A stretch of 6,441 bases of DNA from DATDRQ01 sp035291645 (GTDB lineage: Bacteria > Chloroflexota > Anaerolineae > Anaerolineales > UBA4823), in assembly GCA_035291645.1 (NCBI GenBank), contig DATDRQ010000329.1, forward strand, positions 1 to 6,441. The letters are read 5' to 3'. Both the position numbers and the translations under genes were made by a program. Shown in pieces: positions 1 to 6,349 of this stretch; the first letter of the stretch is position 1, and each line of letters starts with the position of its first letter. The notes under the pieces were generated by a model, which worked only from the letters and a program-made list of their open reading frames with translations, ran no database searches and was not told the origin of the DNA.

Positions 1-310
1 GGTTCGCGTCGTGCGGAGAGGCGCTGTGTTGGGTCGGGCTGATGGATTGCAGTTCTTCCAATGTCAACCGGTGGATTGCGCCTGGTTTCCGGGGGTTGGG
101 TGGCTGGTAGGCGTCGATCAGGATCACCCGATCGTACCCGATCATATTCTCCATCAAAGTCAGGCCGCCGACGCTCACTTCGGCTAAGTCCACCGGCGTA
201 TCCGGTGGCAACCTCGATCTTAGCGCCTCTACGACCAGCACGCCGATCCCATCGTCGGTCAAGATGGGATTACCCAGCCCCAGGACGAGCGTTTTTTTGA
301 TCCTCGACAT
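1..310 (-). CDS. [NiFe]-hydrogenase maturation endopeptidase (HycI/HoxW-type, peptidase family M52), 3' end outside window
   Basis: This is a nickel-dependent endopeptidase that clips the C-terminal peptide of the hydrogenase large subunit once the NiFe(CN)2CO centre is in place. Translating from the ATG at 310 gives 103 residues with no stop before the window edge; family members are usually about 150-170 residues, so roughly the last third is missing. The family signature GLGNPILTDDGIGV is at residues 11-24. D20, D66 (in VILIDAY) and H100 (in HSASPHDAN) match the three metal-ligand positions known from E. coli HycI/HybD, so the visible part looks functional. It follows mvhA by 51 bases, on the same strand, and MvhA carries a cleavable tail, so MvhA is the obvious substrate. 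The start is supported by GGGGA 8 bases upstream and by the position of the glycine motif. The ribosome binding site is modest and overlaps a hairpin arm. Family assignment is secure; the specific gene symbol is not. Confidence 0.93.
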   Translation of the reverse strand, partial: MSRIKKTLVLGLGNPILTDDGIGVLVVEALRSRLPPDTPVDLAEVSVGGLTLMENMIGYDRVILIDAYQPPNPRKPGAIHRLTLEELQSISPTQHSASPHDAN

Positions 311-320
311 TGAAGATATC

Positions 321-353
321 CCCGGTTGGCAGAATAAGCGGCTGCCAACCGGG
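321..353 (-). repeat. Perfect 12-bp inverted repeat (hairpin) between mvhA and the protease gene
   Basis: Arms CCCGGTTGGCAG (321-332) and CTGCCAACCGGG (342-353) are exact reverse complements around a 9-base loop. In the minus-strand mRNA the stem can extend by one G-U pair (bases 320 and 354). The stem is GC-rich and should be stable. No U-run follows it: the next bases are GATATCTTCA and then the protease ATG. It is therefore not a canonical intrinsic terminator. The last arm, as transcribed, contains most of the GGGGA ribosome binding site of the protease (319-323). Possible roles are translational damping of the protease, an RNA-processing or stability element protecting the mvhA 3' end, or partial attenuation. 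The structure is seen directly; the role is inferred. Confidence 0.8.
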
Positions 354-361
354 ATTTCTAG

Positions 362-1849
362 CTACGTATATTGACTCAAGTGTTCGATGACGTTGCCATC
401 CGGGTCACGGATCACCACTTCCAGTGGCATCTGCCCCGGGAGTGAATGGGTTGCACAGGACATGCACGGGTCGTAGTTGCGGAAAGCCATCTCGACCCGG
501 TTGAGTAATCCCTCCGTGATCACAGTGCCGTTGTGAATCAGGTGCTGGGCGGCTTTTTTCACCGACATCGTGATCGGGGCATTGTTGTTGGTGGTACCCA
601 CGATCAGGTTGACTCCGGTCAGGATACCTCGCTCGTCTGTCCAGTAATGGTGGGTCAGGGTGCCGCGCGGGGCTTCCACGCTGCCTACGCCTTCGTCAGG
701 TGTGTTCTTGACCACCACCCGGACGTTGGGATCGGTGATCTCCGGGTCGGTGACCAGCTCCAGCATCCGCTCGGCGGCGTAGAGCAGTTCCACCAGGCGC
801 GCCCAGTGGGTCGCCAGGCGCTGGTGGACCGGCTGGTAGCGCCCATTCACTTGCTGGCTGCCCAGGGTCTGGTAGAACCTCTCGAACGCCTCCTGAGCGA
901 GCGGTGTAGCCATGCCATCCGAGGCGTTCAGGCGGGAGAGTGGGGTGGCGCAGTAGACGCCGCTCTCCGGTCCATCCACGAAGCCCTTCCAGCCGACTCC
1001 CTTGAGATAAGGGAACTTCAGATAACTCCAGGGCTCAACCCGTTCGGCGACGTGCTTGGCGTAGTCGCGCGAAGGGTATTTGACGAACTCCTTGCCCTGC
1101 GGGTCAACGACGCGAATCAAGCCGTCGTAGAAGTTCACCTTGTTATTGGAGTCCACCGTGCCCATGTAGTAGGTGCGGTGGGTGAAGGCATCCGACAGGA
1201 TCAGGTCGACATACGCCTGGTTCGCCAGGACGATGTCGTCGAACACCTTCAGGCTGAACAGGGCGAAGTCGACGTTCTTGCGTGCGATGGCCTCGAACTC
1301 CTGGCGCTCTTCCTCGCTGATCGCCTTGCTCCACCCGCCCGGCATGCCTGCCACCGGGTGCACGCCACGCCCGCCCACCTGCTTGATGACGTGGTGGTTG
1401 CGCATGCGGGTATCGATCACGGCTTTGCCGATCTCGAGGCCAACCTTGTGCACCACCCCCAGGATGTTACGCTCCGCGGCCGGGGCATCCGGTCCCAGGA
1501 CGAAGTCTGGTCCGCCCAAAGCATAGAAGTGCGTGGTGTGATCGGTGACGTAGAAGGCGGAGTAAAAGAACTCGCGTAACTTCTTAACCGCCGAGGAAGG
1601 TTCGACGTGATAGAGGGCATCCAGCGCTTTGGTGGCTGCCATGTGGTGAGCTTCCGGGCACACGCCGCAGATGCGGTTGGTGATGCGCGGCATTTCCTCA
1701 GCCGGGCGCCCGACACAGAACTGCTCGAAACCGCGCAGTTCAGGGATCTGCAGGTAAGCATTGGCGACTTCACCGGCGTCGTCCAGGAAGATCTCGATCT
1801 TCCCGTGTCCTTCCAGGCGGGTGATAGGGTCAATTGTAATTCGTTGCAT
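362..1849 (-). CDS. mvhA: F420-non-reducing [NiFe]-hydrogenase large subunit MvhA (group 3c-like), catalytic
   Basis: Catalytic subunit that splits or forms H2 at a NiFe centre in the cytoplasm and passes electrons to MvhG. It has 495 residues, normal for the family. The N-terminal motif RICGVCPEAHH supplies C61 and C64, and the C-terminal motif DPCMSCATH supplies C462 and C465, giving the four Ni ligands. RLEGHG at 11-16 holds the conserved E13. GGRGVHPV (159-166) and EAPRGTLTHHY (392-402) are typical core motifs. A 27-residue tail follows H468, the expected cut site of the maturation protease encoded just downstream. There is no signal peptide or membrane segment. The start has GGAGGA 8 bases upstream, directly after the mvhG stop 14 bases away. 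Context with mvhD and hdrABC favours Mvh (group 3c) over the related F420-reducing FrhA; no frhB is present in the window. Confidence 0.96.
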   Translation of the reverse strand: MQRITIDPITRLEGHGKIEIFLDDAGEVANAYLQIPELRGFEQFCVGRPAEEMPRITNRICGVCPEAHHMAATKALDALYHVEPSSAVKKLREFFYSAFYVTDHTTHFYALGGPDFVLGPDAPAAERNILGVVHKVGLEIGKAVIDTRMRNHHVIKQVGGRGVHPVAGMPGGWSKAISEEERQEFEAIARKNVDFALFSLKVFDDIVLANQAYVDLILSDAFTHRTYYMGTVDSNNKVNFYDGLIRVVDPQGKEFVKYPSRDYAKHVAERVEPWSYLKFPYLKGVGWKGFVDGPESGVYCATPLSRLNASDGMATPLAQEAFERFYQTLGSQQVNGRYQPVHQRLATHWARLVELLYAAERMLELVTDPEITDPNVRVVVKNTPDEGVGSVEAPRGTLTHHYWTDERGILTGVNLIVGTTNNNAPITMSVKKAAQHLIHNGTVITEGLLNRVEMAFRNYDPCMSCATHSLPGQMPLEVVIRDPDGNVIEHLSQYT

Positions 1850-1857
1850 CGGTTTAA

Positions 1858-1863
1858 TCCTCC
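1858..1863 (-). promoter_or_regulatory. Ribosome binding site of mvhA
   Basis: GGAGGA begins immediately after the TAA stop of mvhG and lies 8 bases before the mvhA ATG. It is a strong Shine-Dalgarno match in the short 14-base gap and fixes the start of mvhA at 1849. Confidence 0.8.
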
Positions 1864-2877
1864 TTATGCCTGCTTACCATTAACTTTGGCGCGCTGGAGG
1901 AGCGAATGGGCCATGCTGAAGCGGTAGAAGGTCCCGGCAGGATCGACCAGGGTGCTCATCACCTCGTCCAGCTTCTTTGCCATCTCTCCCTCGTCCTCGC
2001 CTGCTGCGCCGACCCCGACCACCGAGGCAATCGCCGAGAGCATCTTGGCGCCCTGGTCTTCGACGCCGTCTAACGGTCCGTAGCACCCCCGGCAGCCCAT
2101 ATTAGCCTGCGGGCAGAGCGCCCCGCAGCCGGAGCGGGTAGCCGGTCCCATGCAGACGATGCCCTGCTCCAGCAGGCACAAGCCTGGTTGTGGGATCAGA
2201 TCATATGGCCGGTAGAACTGGTCGATCGCCTTGACGTTCTTCTCCAGCGGGCATTCTTCACATACCGCCACCTTTCCGGCCCCCACGATCGAACCTCCAG
2301 GCGGCAATGGTCCCCCGTTGAGCAGGGCGTTGACGACCACTTCCAGGACGGCCCAGATCTGTTCGGGTTCTGGAGGGCAGCCCGGGATGTAGTAGTCGAC
2401 TGGCACGACCTGGTCCAATGCTTTTACCGTCTGATAGAAGTACGGCAGGGTCAGTTCCCCCTCCGCGACTCTGGTCTTCACCTGGGGCAGGGTCATCTCC
2501 GGGTTGTCGATCGAGGGGTTGTCGAAGTAGACCGTTTCGAGCGTTGCCTGGCGGGAGGTCAGGTTCGAGAGTGCCGGGATACAGCCTTCATACGCGCAGG
2601 AGCCGAAGGCGACCACGAATTTCGACTTCTGGCGGAGCAAATGCGCCATCTCCTCGTTTTCGGAGTTGCGGATGGCGCCGTTGAACAGGCACACGTCGAT
2701 ATACCCGTCCGGGTAGCCCTGGACGTCTTTGACTTTAAAGTCGGCGATGCACGGGAAGAAGGCCAGGTCGAAGACGTCGTCGACGACCAGGATCTTTTCC
2801 CCGATGTTCAGCGTGGAGATCTCGCAGCCTCCACAGGCGGCAGCCCAGTACATTGCCAGCTTAGGTTTTTCGGCCAT
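1864..2877 (-). CDS. mvhG: F420-non-reducing [NiFe]-hydrogenase small subunit MvhG
   Basis: Electron-transfer subunit that carries electrons from the NiFe centre of MvhA to MvhD through three FeS clusters. It has 337 residues. The proximal-cluster cysteines are C15 and C18 (WAAACGGCE), C94 (GSCAYEGC) and C167 (IPGCPPEP). Eight further cysteines suit two more [4Fe-4S] clusters: C206, C209, C234, C242, C251, C255, C262 and C265 (CEECPLEK, then CLLEQGIVC and RSGCGALCP, then MGCRGC). There is no twin-arginine signal peptide; the protein starts almost directly at the proximal-cluster domain, which marks a cytoplasmic enzyme and separates it from membrane-bound uptake hydrogenases. The region from about 268 to 337 is a cysteine-free helical tail, with FYRFSMAHSLL near its end. 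The gene starts 1 base after the mvhD stop and ends 14 bases before mvhA, consistent with translational coupling. Confidence 0.95.
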   Translation of the reverse strand: MAEKPKLAMYWAAACGGCEISTLNIGEKILVVDDVFDLAFFPCIADFKVKDVQGYPDGYIDVCLFNGAIRNSENEEMAHLLRQKSKFVVAFGSCAYEGCIPALSNLTSRQATLETVYFDNPSIDNPEMTLPQVKTRVAEGELTLPYFYQTVKALDQVVPVDYYIPGCPPEPEQIWAVLEVVVNALLNGGPLPPGGSIVGAGKVAVCEECPLEKNVKAIDQFYRPYDLIPQPGLCLLEQGIVCMGPATRSGCGALCPQANMGCRGCYGPLDGVEDQGAKMLSAIASVVGVGAAGEDEGEMAKKLDEVMSTLVDPAGTFYRFSMAHSLLQRAKVNGKQA

Positions 2878-2878
2878 G

Positions 2879-3361
2879 TTATACCTCCTCCACCGCCGGG
2901 ACTTCTTCTACCGGGATAAATTCCCCGTGCCCATTTCTCCCCAGGACGGTTTCCTTCCAGCGCAGGGGACCGAGGGGGCGCAGCTGTTCGGTCATGCGGT
3001 CGACCGCAGCCGCCAGCAGGTTACCTTCCGAGGCAGATGCCCACACCAGCTGGACGCGTTCGTCTTCGACGCCCCACTGGCGCAGGAGCTGCTTCAGCAG
3101 TGTGAAACGGCGTAGGGTTTTAATGTTTCCATCGACGTAATGGCATTCTCCTGGGTGGCAGCCGGCGATCATCACCCCATCGGCGCCTTCCCGCAGGGCT
3201 TTCAGCACGAACTGGGGATCGACCCGCCCGCTGCACATCACCCGGATGGCGCGCATATTGGGGGCGTACTTGATGCGCGCCGTGCCGGCCAGGTCTGCCG
3301 CCCGGTAGGAACACCAGTTGCACAGGAAACCGACGATAACAGGTTCGTATGGTTCGCTCAT
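2879..3361 (-). CDS. mvhD: MvhD: [2Fe-2S] subunit linking hydrogenase to HdrA
   Basis: Small iron-sulfur protein that bridges MvhG and HdrA and delivers H2-derived electrons to the bifurcating FAD. It has 160 residues, somewhat longer than the roughly 130-140 I expect for the family. The conserved core is clear: FLCNWCSYRAADLAGT (C14, C17), IRVMCSGRVDP (C43) and GCHPGECHY (C68, C73). These five cysteines include the [2Fe-2S] ligands known from the methanogen complex. The extra length lies after about residue 136: a Lys/Arg-poor, Glu/Val-rich tail ending in EEV, whose codons also form the mvhG ribosome binding site. It is free-standing, not fused to HdrA as in some bacteria. AGGAGA lies 7 bases upstream of the ATG, in the 15-base gap after hdrA. 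Confidence 0.95.
   Translation of the reverse strand: MSEPYEPVIVGFLCNWCSYRAADLAGTARIKYAPNMRAIRVMCSGRVDPQFVLKALREGADGVMIAGCHPGECHYVDGNIKTLRRFTLLKQLLRQWGVEDERVQLVWASASEGNLLAAAVDRMTEQLRPLGPLRWKETVLGRNGHGEFIPVEEVPAVEEV
2883..2890 (-). promoter_or_regulatory. Ribosome binding site of mvhG inside the last codons of mvhD
   Basis: GAGGAGGT is formed by the last codons of mvhD (Glu-Glu-Val) and lies 5 bases before the mvhG ATG. The upstream stop and this start are only 1 base apart, so terminating ribosomes cover the site. This decides the start of mvhG and implies coupled translation. Confidence 0.8.
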
Positions 3362-3368
3362 TTTCTCT

Positions 3369-3374
3369 TCTCCT
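3369..3374 (-). promoter_or_regulatory. Ribosome binding site of mvhD
   Basis: AGGAGA sits in the 15-base hdrA-mvhD gap, 7 bases before the mvhD ATG. It is an ordinary Shine-Dalgarno site and supports the start at 3361. Confidence 0.7.
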
Positions 3375-3376
3375 GC

Positions 3377-5377
3377 TCAGGCAGATACGGCCAGCTGTTC
3401 GCTAACGTCCCACAGGAGGCCTTCGATCTCCGACAGGACCTGCTCGTTGGTGAAGTGAGCCCCGGTGATGGCTGCGCTGGGGCAGGCCGCCACGCAGGTC
3501 CCGCACCCCTGGCATAAGGCTGTGATCACTTCCGATACCTTGCTGTCCTCGTGGAAGACGATGGCGTTATACGGGCACATGTTGTTGCAGATGCGGCACC
3601 CGGAGCAGGCTTCAGCTTCAATGTGCGCCCGGACGGGTTCCATCATGATCGTCCCCCGGCTGATCAGGCCGGCGACCCGGGCGGAAGCTGCCGCTCCCTG
3701 GGCGACCGAGTCGGGGATATCCTTCGGTCCCTGGCAGGCTCCGGCGATGAAGACGCCCTCCGTCATCGTCGCCACCGGGTCCAGCTTGGGATGGCGCTCG
3801 ACGAAGAAGCCGTCGAAGTCACAGCCCATCCCGAACAGGTGCGAGACCTCTTTGGAGTCCTGCCGGGCTTCGATCCCGGAGCTCAGGATCACCATATCGA
3901 CTGGAATACGCCGCTGCTTCCCGATCAGGGTGTCTTCGGCCTGGACAATGAGCTTGCCCTCTTCCCCCGGCAGTCGGGCTGCGTCGGTGACCTCTGCCAC
4001 CCGGCCCCGGATGAAATGCGCACCTTCATGCAGCAGCCGGTGGTAGAACTCCTCATACCCCTTTCCGGGGGTGCGCATGTCGATATAGAAGTTGTACACC
4101 TCGGCATTGGGCAGGCGTTCGTGGACCAGGTGAGCGAACTTGAGTGAGTACATGCAGCAGACTTTCGAGCAGTACTCGTTGTAGTGCTTATCGCGCGAAC
4201 CGACGCAGTGCACGATCGCCACCGATTCGGGCTGAGTGACCCCATCCCGCAGGACGATCTTGCCTCCGGTCGGGCCGGCCGCGTTCACCAGGCGCTCGAA
4301 TTCAAGCCCGGTGAAGACGTTGGCCAGGCGCCCATACCCGTACTGCGGGATGCGGCGAGAATCGAACAGGTCATAGCCGGTCGCCAGGATGATGTTGCCG
4401 ACCTGGATCGTGATCAGCTCGTCCTGCTGCTCGAAATCGATCGCCCCGGTCGGGCACAGGATCTGGCAGGCCTTGCATTTGCCGCGCTCGAAGTAGGTGC
4501 AGTTCGCCGGATCGAGGACCGGGTACTTGGGGACCGCCTGCGGAAACGGCCGGTAAATGGCCTTCCGGTAGGATAGACCCGCTTCGAAGACCTCGTCGAT
4601 CACTTTACGCGGGCACTTCTCTTCGCAGATCCCGCAGCCTGTGCACAACTCTTCGTTGACATAGCGAGCTTTCTTGCGTACGTTTACCGTAAAGTTACCA
4701 ATGTAACCGCTGACGTTTTCGACCTCGCTCCAGCTCCACAGGGTGATGTTGGGGTGTTGACCAACCTCGACCATTTTAGGCGTCAGGATGCACGCCGAGC
4801 AGTCCAGGGTCGGGAAGGTCTTGTCGAGCTGCGCCATGTGACCGCCGATGGAAGGCTCCCGCTCCACCATGTAAACATGGTAACCGGCGTTTGCCAGTTC
4901 GAGCGCAGCCGAGATACCGGCGATCCCGCCGCCCAACACCAGGGTGTTGGGGTTGATCTCGACAGGCAGCGGCTCGAGCGGCGTGTGATGGACCACGCGC
5001 TCGACGGCGCCCTTGACCAAAGCCTTGGCTTTTTGGGTCGCGGCGGCCTTGTCGTTGGTCGCCCAGGAGTTGTGCTCCCGGATGTTAGCCATCTCGAACA
5101 GGAACGGGTTCAGCCCGCCGCGTTCGGTCGCACCCCGGAAGGTCTTTTCGTGCATATGCGGGGAGCAGGCTGCCACCACGATGCGGGTCAAGCCCTGCTC
5201 CTTGATATCCTGCTCGATCAGCTCCTGTCCCAGGCTGGAGCACATGAATTTATAATCGCGGGAGCAGATCACATTTTCCTGGCTCCCGGCCCATTTGGCG
5301 ACATCCTCGACGTCGACGGTTCCGGCGATGTTGGTCCCGCAGTGACAAACGTATACGCCAACACGTTCTTCGCTCAT
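3377..5377 (-). CDS. hdrA: HdrA: FAD-containing electron-bifurcating subunit of the heterodisulfide-reductase-like complex
   Basis: Flavoprotein that receives electron pairs from MvhD and splits them between ferredoxin and the HdrCB branch. It has 666 residues, typical of full-length HdrA. Domain order: N-terminal domain (about 1-135) with CHCG at 11-14 and C71; thioredoxin-reductase-like FAD domain opening with VLGGGIAG at 147-154; the HdrA signature TFPTLDCSACILTPKM with C193 and C196; an inserted ferredoxin domain with two cluster motifs (C245/C248/C251/C255 and C293/C301/C304/C308); a HCVGSRD...YCSKVCC set (C391, C403, C407, C408) that matches a further FeS site in the methanogen enzyme; and a C-terminal 2[4Fe-4S] ferredoxin (C591/C594/C597/C601 and C622/C625/C628/C632). 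All cluster ligands are intact, so it should be competent for bifurcation. C196 is Cys (TGC) where some homologues have selenocysteine. The start lies 3 bases after the hdrB stop with a strong ribosome binding site. Confidence 0.97.
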   Translation of the reverse strand: MSEERVGVYVCHCGTNIAGTVDVEDVAKWAGSQENVICSRDYKFMCSSLGQELIEQDIKEQGLTRIVVAACSPHMHEKTFRGATERGGLNPFLFEMANIREHNSWATNDKAAATQKAKALVKGAVERVVHHTPLEPLPVEINPNTLVLGGGIAGISAALELANAGYHVYMVEREPSIGGHMAQLDKTFPTLDCSACILTPKMVEVGQHPNITLWSWSEVENVSGYIGNFTVNVRKKARYVNEELCTGCGICEEKCPRKVIDEVFEAGLSYRKAIYRPFPQAVPKYPVLDPANCTYFERGKCKACQILCPTGAIDFEQQDELITIQVGNIILATGYDLFDSRRIPQYGYGRLANVFTGLEFERLVNAAGPTGGKIVLRDGVTQPESVAIVHCVGSRDKHYNEYCSKVCCMYSLKFAHLVHERLPNAEVYNFYIDMRTPGKGYEEFYHRLLHEGAHFIRGRVAEVTDAARLPGEEGKLIVQAEDTLIGKQRRIPVDMVILSSGIEARQDSKEVSHLFGMGCDFDGFFVERHPKLDPVATMTEGVFIAGACQGPKDIPDSVAQGAAASARVAGLISRGTIMMEPVRAHIEAEACSGCRICNNMCPYNAIVFHEDSKVSEVITALCQGCGTCVAACPSAAITGAHFTNEQVLSEIEGLLWDVSEQLAVSA

Positions 5378-5380
5378 GGT

Positions 5381-6349
5381 CTAACCCTCCTCCGGCATGC
5401 GCGGCATTGGAAGCCCCTCTTTGCTGGGCTTCTTCTTCTTTTCAACCTCTACCGGAGGCACCTCGACTCCGATCTTGGCGAGCGCGGGACGGGCATCCAC
5501 GAATTCTTTCCCGATCCCCAGTTCTGTTGGGGGTAGACCGAATGCCAGGCCCATCAGCTGGGTGAAGTACAAAACCGGGATGTGGAAGTTAGTGCCTTTG
5601 AACTTGTTCATCCCATCCTGGTAAGCATCCAGGTTAAGCTGGCACATCGGGCACAGGGTGACGATCATGTCTGCATCGTAATCCGCCGCGCTTTTTATCA
5701 GCCGCCAGATAAGGTCATACGCCACCGGTTCGCTGATCTGGGTCATATGTCCCCCGCAGCAATTCGCCTTCAGGGGGTAATCGACCACCTCGGCCCCCAG
5801 AACCCCCATCAGCTTATCCAGGCTGGTCGGGTATTCGGGATTGTCGAAGCCGCCATTGTAGCCGGGCCGGACGATCAGGCAGCCGTAGAAAGGAGCGATC
5901 CGTAGCCCTTTGAGGGGTTTGGTCACTTTTTCTGCGATAGCCTCGTATCCGAGATCGTTGACGATCACGTCCAGCAGGTGGCGGACGCGCATTTCACCGG
6001 GTGTATAGCTCAACCCGCCCGCGTTGAGGGCCGTGTTGATATCTGCACTGAACTCCGGGGATCGCCGCATATACTCCTCGGTCTTCGCCAGGTTTAAGTA
6101 GCACAGGCTGCAGGAGGCCACCAGCTGGTGTCCGTTGCCGGCTTGCTTAGAAGCCAGGGCCAGGTTGCGAGCAACCAGGGAATAAGCGGCTGTCTTGTGG
6201 AGAGAGATGTACTCGGTTGCGCCACAGCAGTTCCAGTCTTCTACCTCTTCGAATTGGATATCGAAGGGTGCTGTCGCGGCCATAGCCGACGTGTGGTAAG
6301 CGCGGGCGTTCCGCTCTGCGGCGCAGCCGGGGTAATACCCGTATTTCAT
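5381..6349 (-). CDS. hdrB: HdrB: CCG-domain subunit, disulfide-reducing site with noncubane [4Fe-4S] clusters
   Basis: Catalytic subunit of the heterodisulfide reductase branch. In methanogens it reduces CoM-S-S-CoB at two noncubane [4Fe-4S] clusters; in a bacterium the substrate is unknown. It has 322 residues with two complete CCG domains: C9 (YYPGCAAE), C41-C42-G43 and C80/C83 (CSLC); then C157 (FYGCLIVRPG), C197-C198-G199 (NCCGGH) and C233/C236 (CPMC). All ten cysteines are present. The core ends near residue 285. A tail of about 38 residues follows, rich in Pro and charged residues with KKKK at 304-307, ending PRMPEEG; most HdrB proteins I know stop near 290-300. The start overlaps the hdrC stop as ATGA, with AAGGTGA just upstream. 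There is no signal peptide or membrane segment, so it is a soluble cytoplasmic HdrABC type, not HdrDE. Confidence 0.96.
   Translation of the reverse strand: MKYGYYPGCAAERNARAYHTSAMAATAPFDIQFEEVEDWNCCGATEYISLHKTAAYSLVARNLALASKQAGNGHQLVASCSLCYLNLAKTEEYMRRSPEFSADINTALNAGGLSYTPGEMRVRHLLDVIVNDLGYEAIAEKVTKPLKGLRIAPFYGCLIVRPGYNGGFDNPEYPTSLDKLMGVLGAEVVDYPLKANCCGGHMTQISEPVAYDLIWRLIKSAADYDADMIVTLCPMCQLNLDAYQDGMNKFKGTNFHIPVLYFTQLMGLAFGLPPTELGIGKEFVDARPALAKIGVEVPPVEVEKKKKPSKEGLPMPRMPEEG
5385..5393 (-). promoter_or_regulatory. Ribosome binding site of hdrA inside the last codons of hdrB
   Basis: GGAGGAGGG is made by the final Glu-Glu-Gly codons of hdrB and sits 7 bases before the hdrA ATG. It is a near-ideal Shine-Dalgarno match, fixes the start at 5377 and implies that hdrA translation is coupled to termination of hdrB. 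Confidence 0.82.

Noticed and set aside
61..300. Plus-strand Arg/Ser/Pro-rich open frame (79 codons)
   Set aside because: It is antisense to the maturation protease, whose minus-strand frame carries the family motifs and metal ligands.
321..353. Rho-independent terminator after mvhA
   Set aside because: The hairpin is strong but no U-run follows it, and the protease gene on the same strand starts 10 bases after the hairpin's final arm.
533..1579. Long plus-strand open frame (348 codons) opposite mvhA
   Set aside because: It is antisense to a fully convincing MvhA, has low-complexity His/Val/Asp/Arg-rich composition typical of a GC-rich shadow frame, and shows no recognisable motif.
362..1849. 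F420-reducing hydrogenase FrhA instead of MvhA
   Set aside because: No frhB or other F420-binding subunit is present, while mvhD and hdrABC are adjacent, so the F420-non-reducing group 3c assignment fits better.
2188..2919. Plus-strand open frame (243 codons) opposite mvhG
   Set aside because: It lies entirely antisense to mvhG and the mvhD end, with shadow-like composition and no domain. The mvhG frame has all cluster cysteines.
4867..4882. Short palindrome CCATGTAAACATGG as a possible operator
   Set aside because: It lies within well-conserved hdrA coding sequence (the VYMVE part of the FAD-binding fold), is short, and is not near any start, so chance is the better explanation.
4754..5536. 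Plus-strand open frame (260 codons) opposite hdrA and the hdrB end
   Set aside because: It spans the hdrB-hdrA junction in antisense, has no motif, and its length is explained by GC-rich codon bias on the coding strand.
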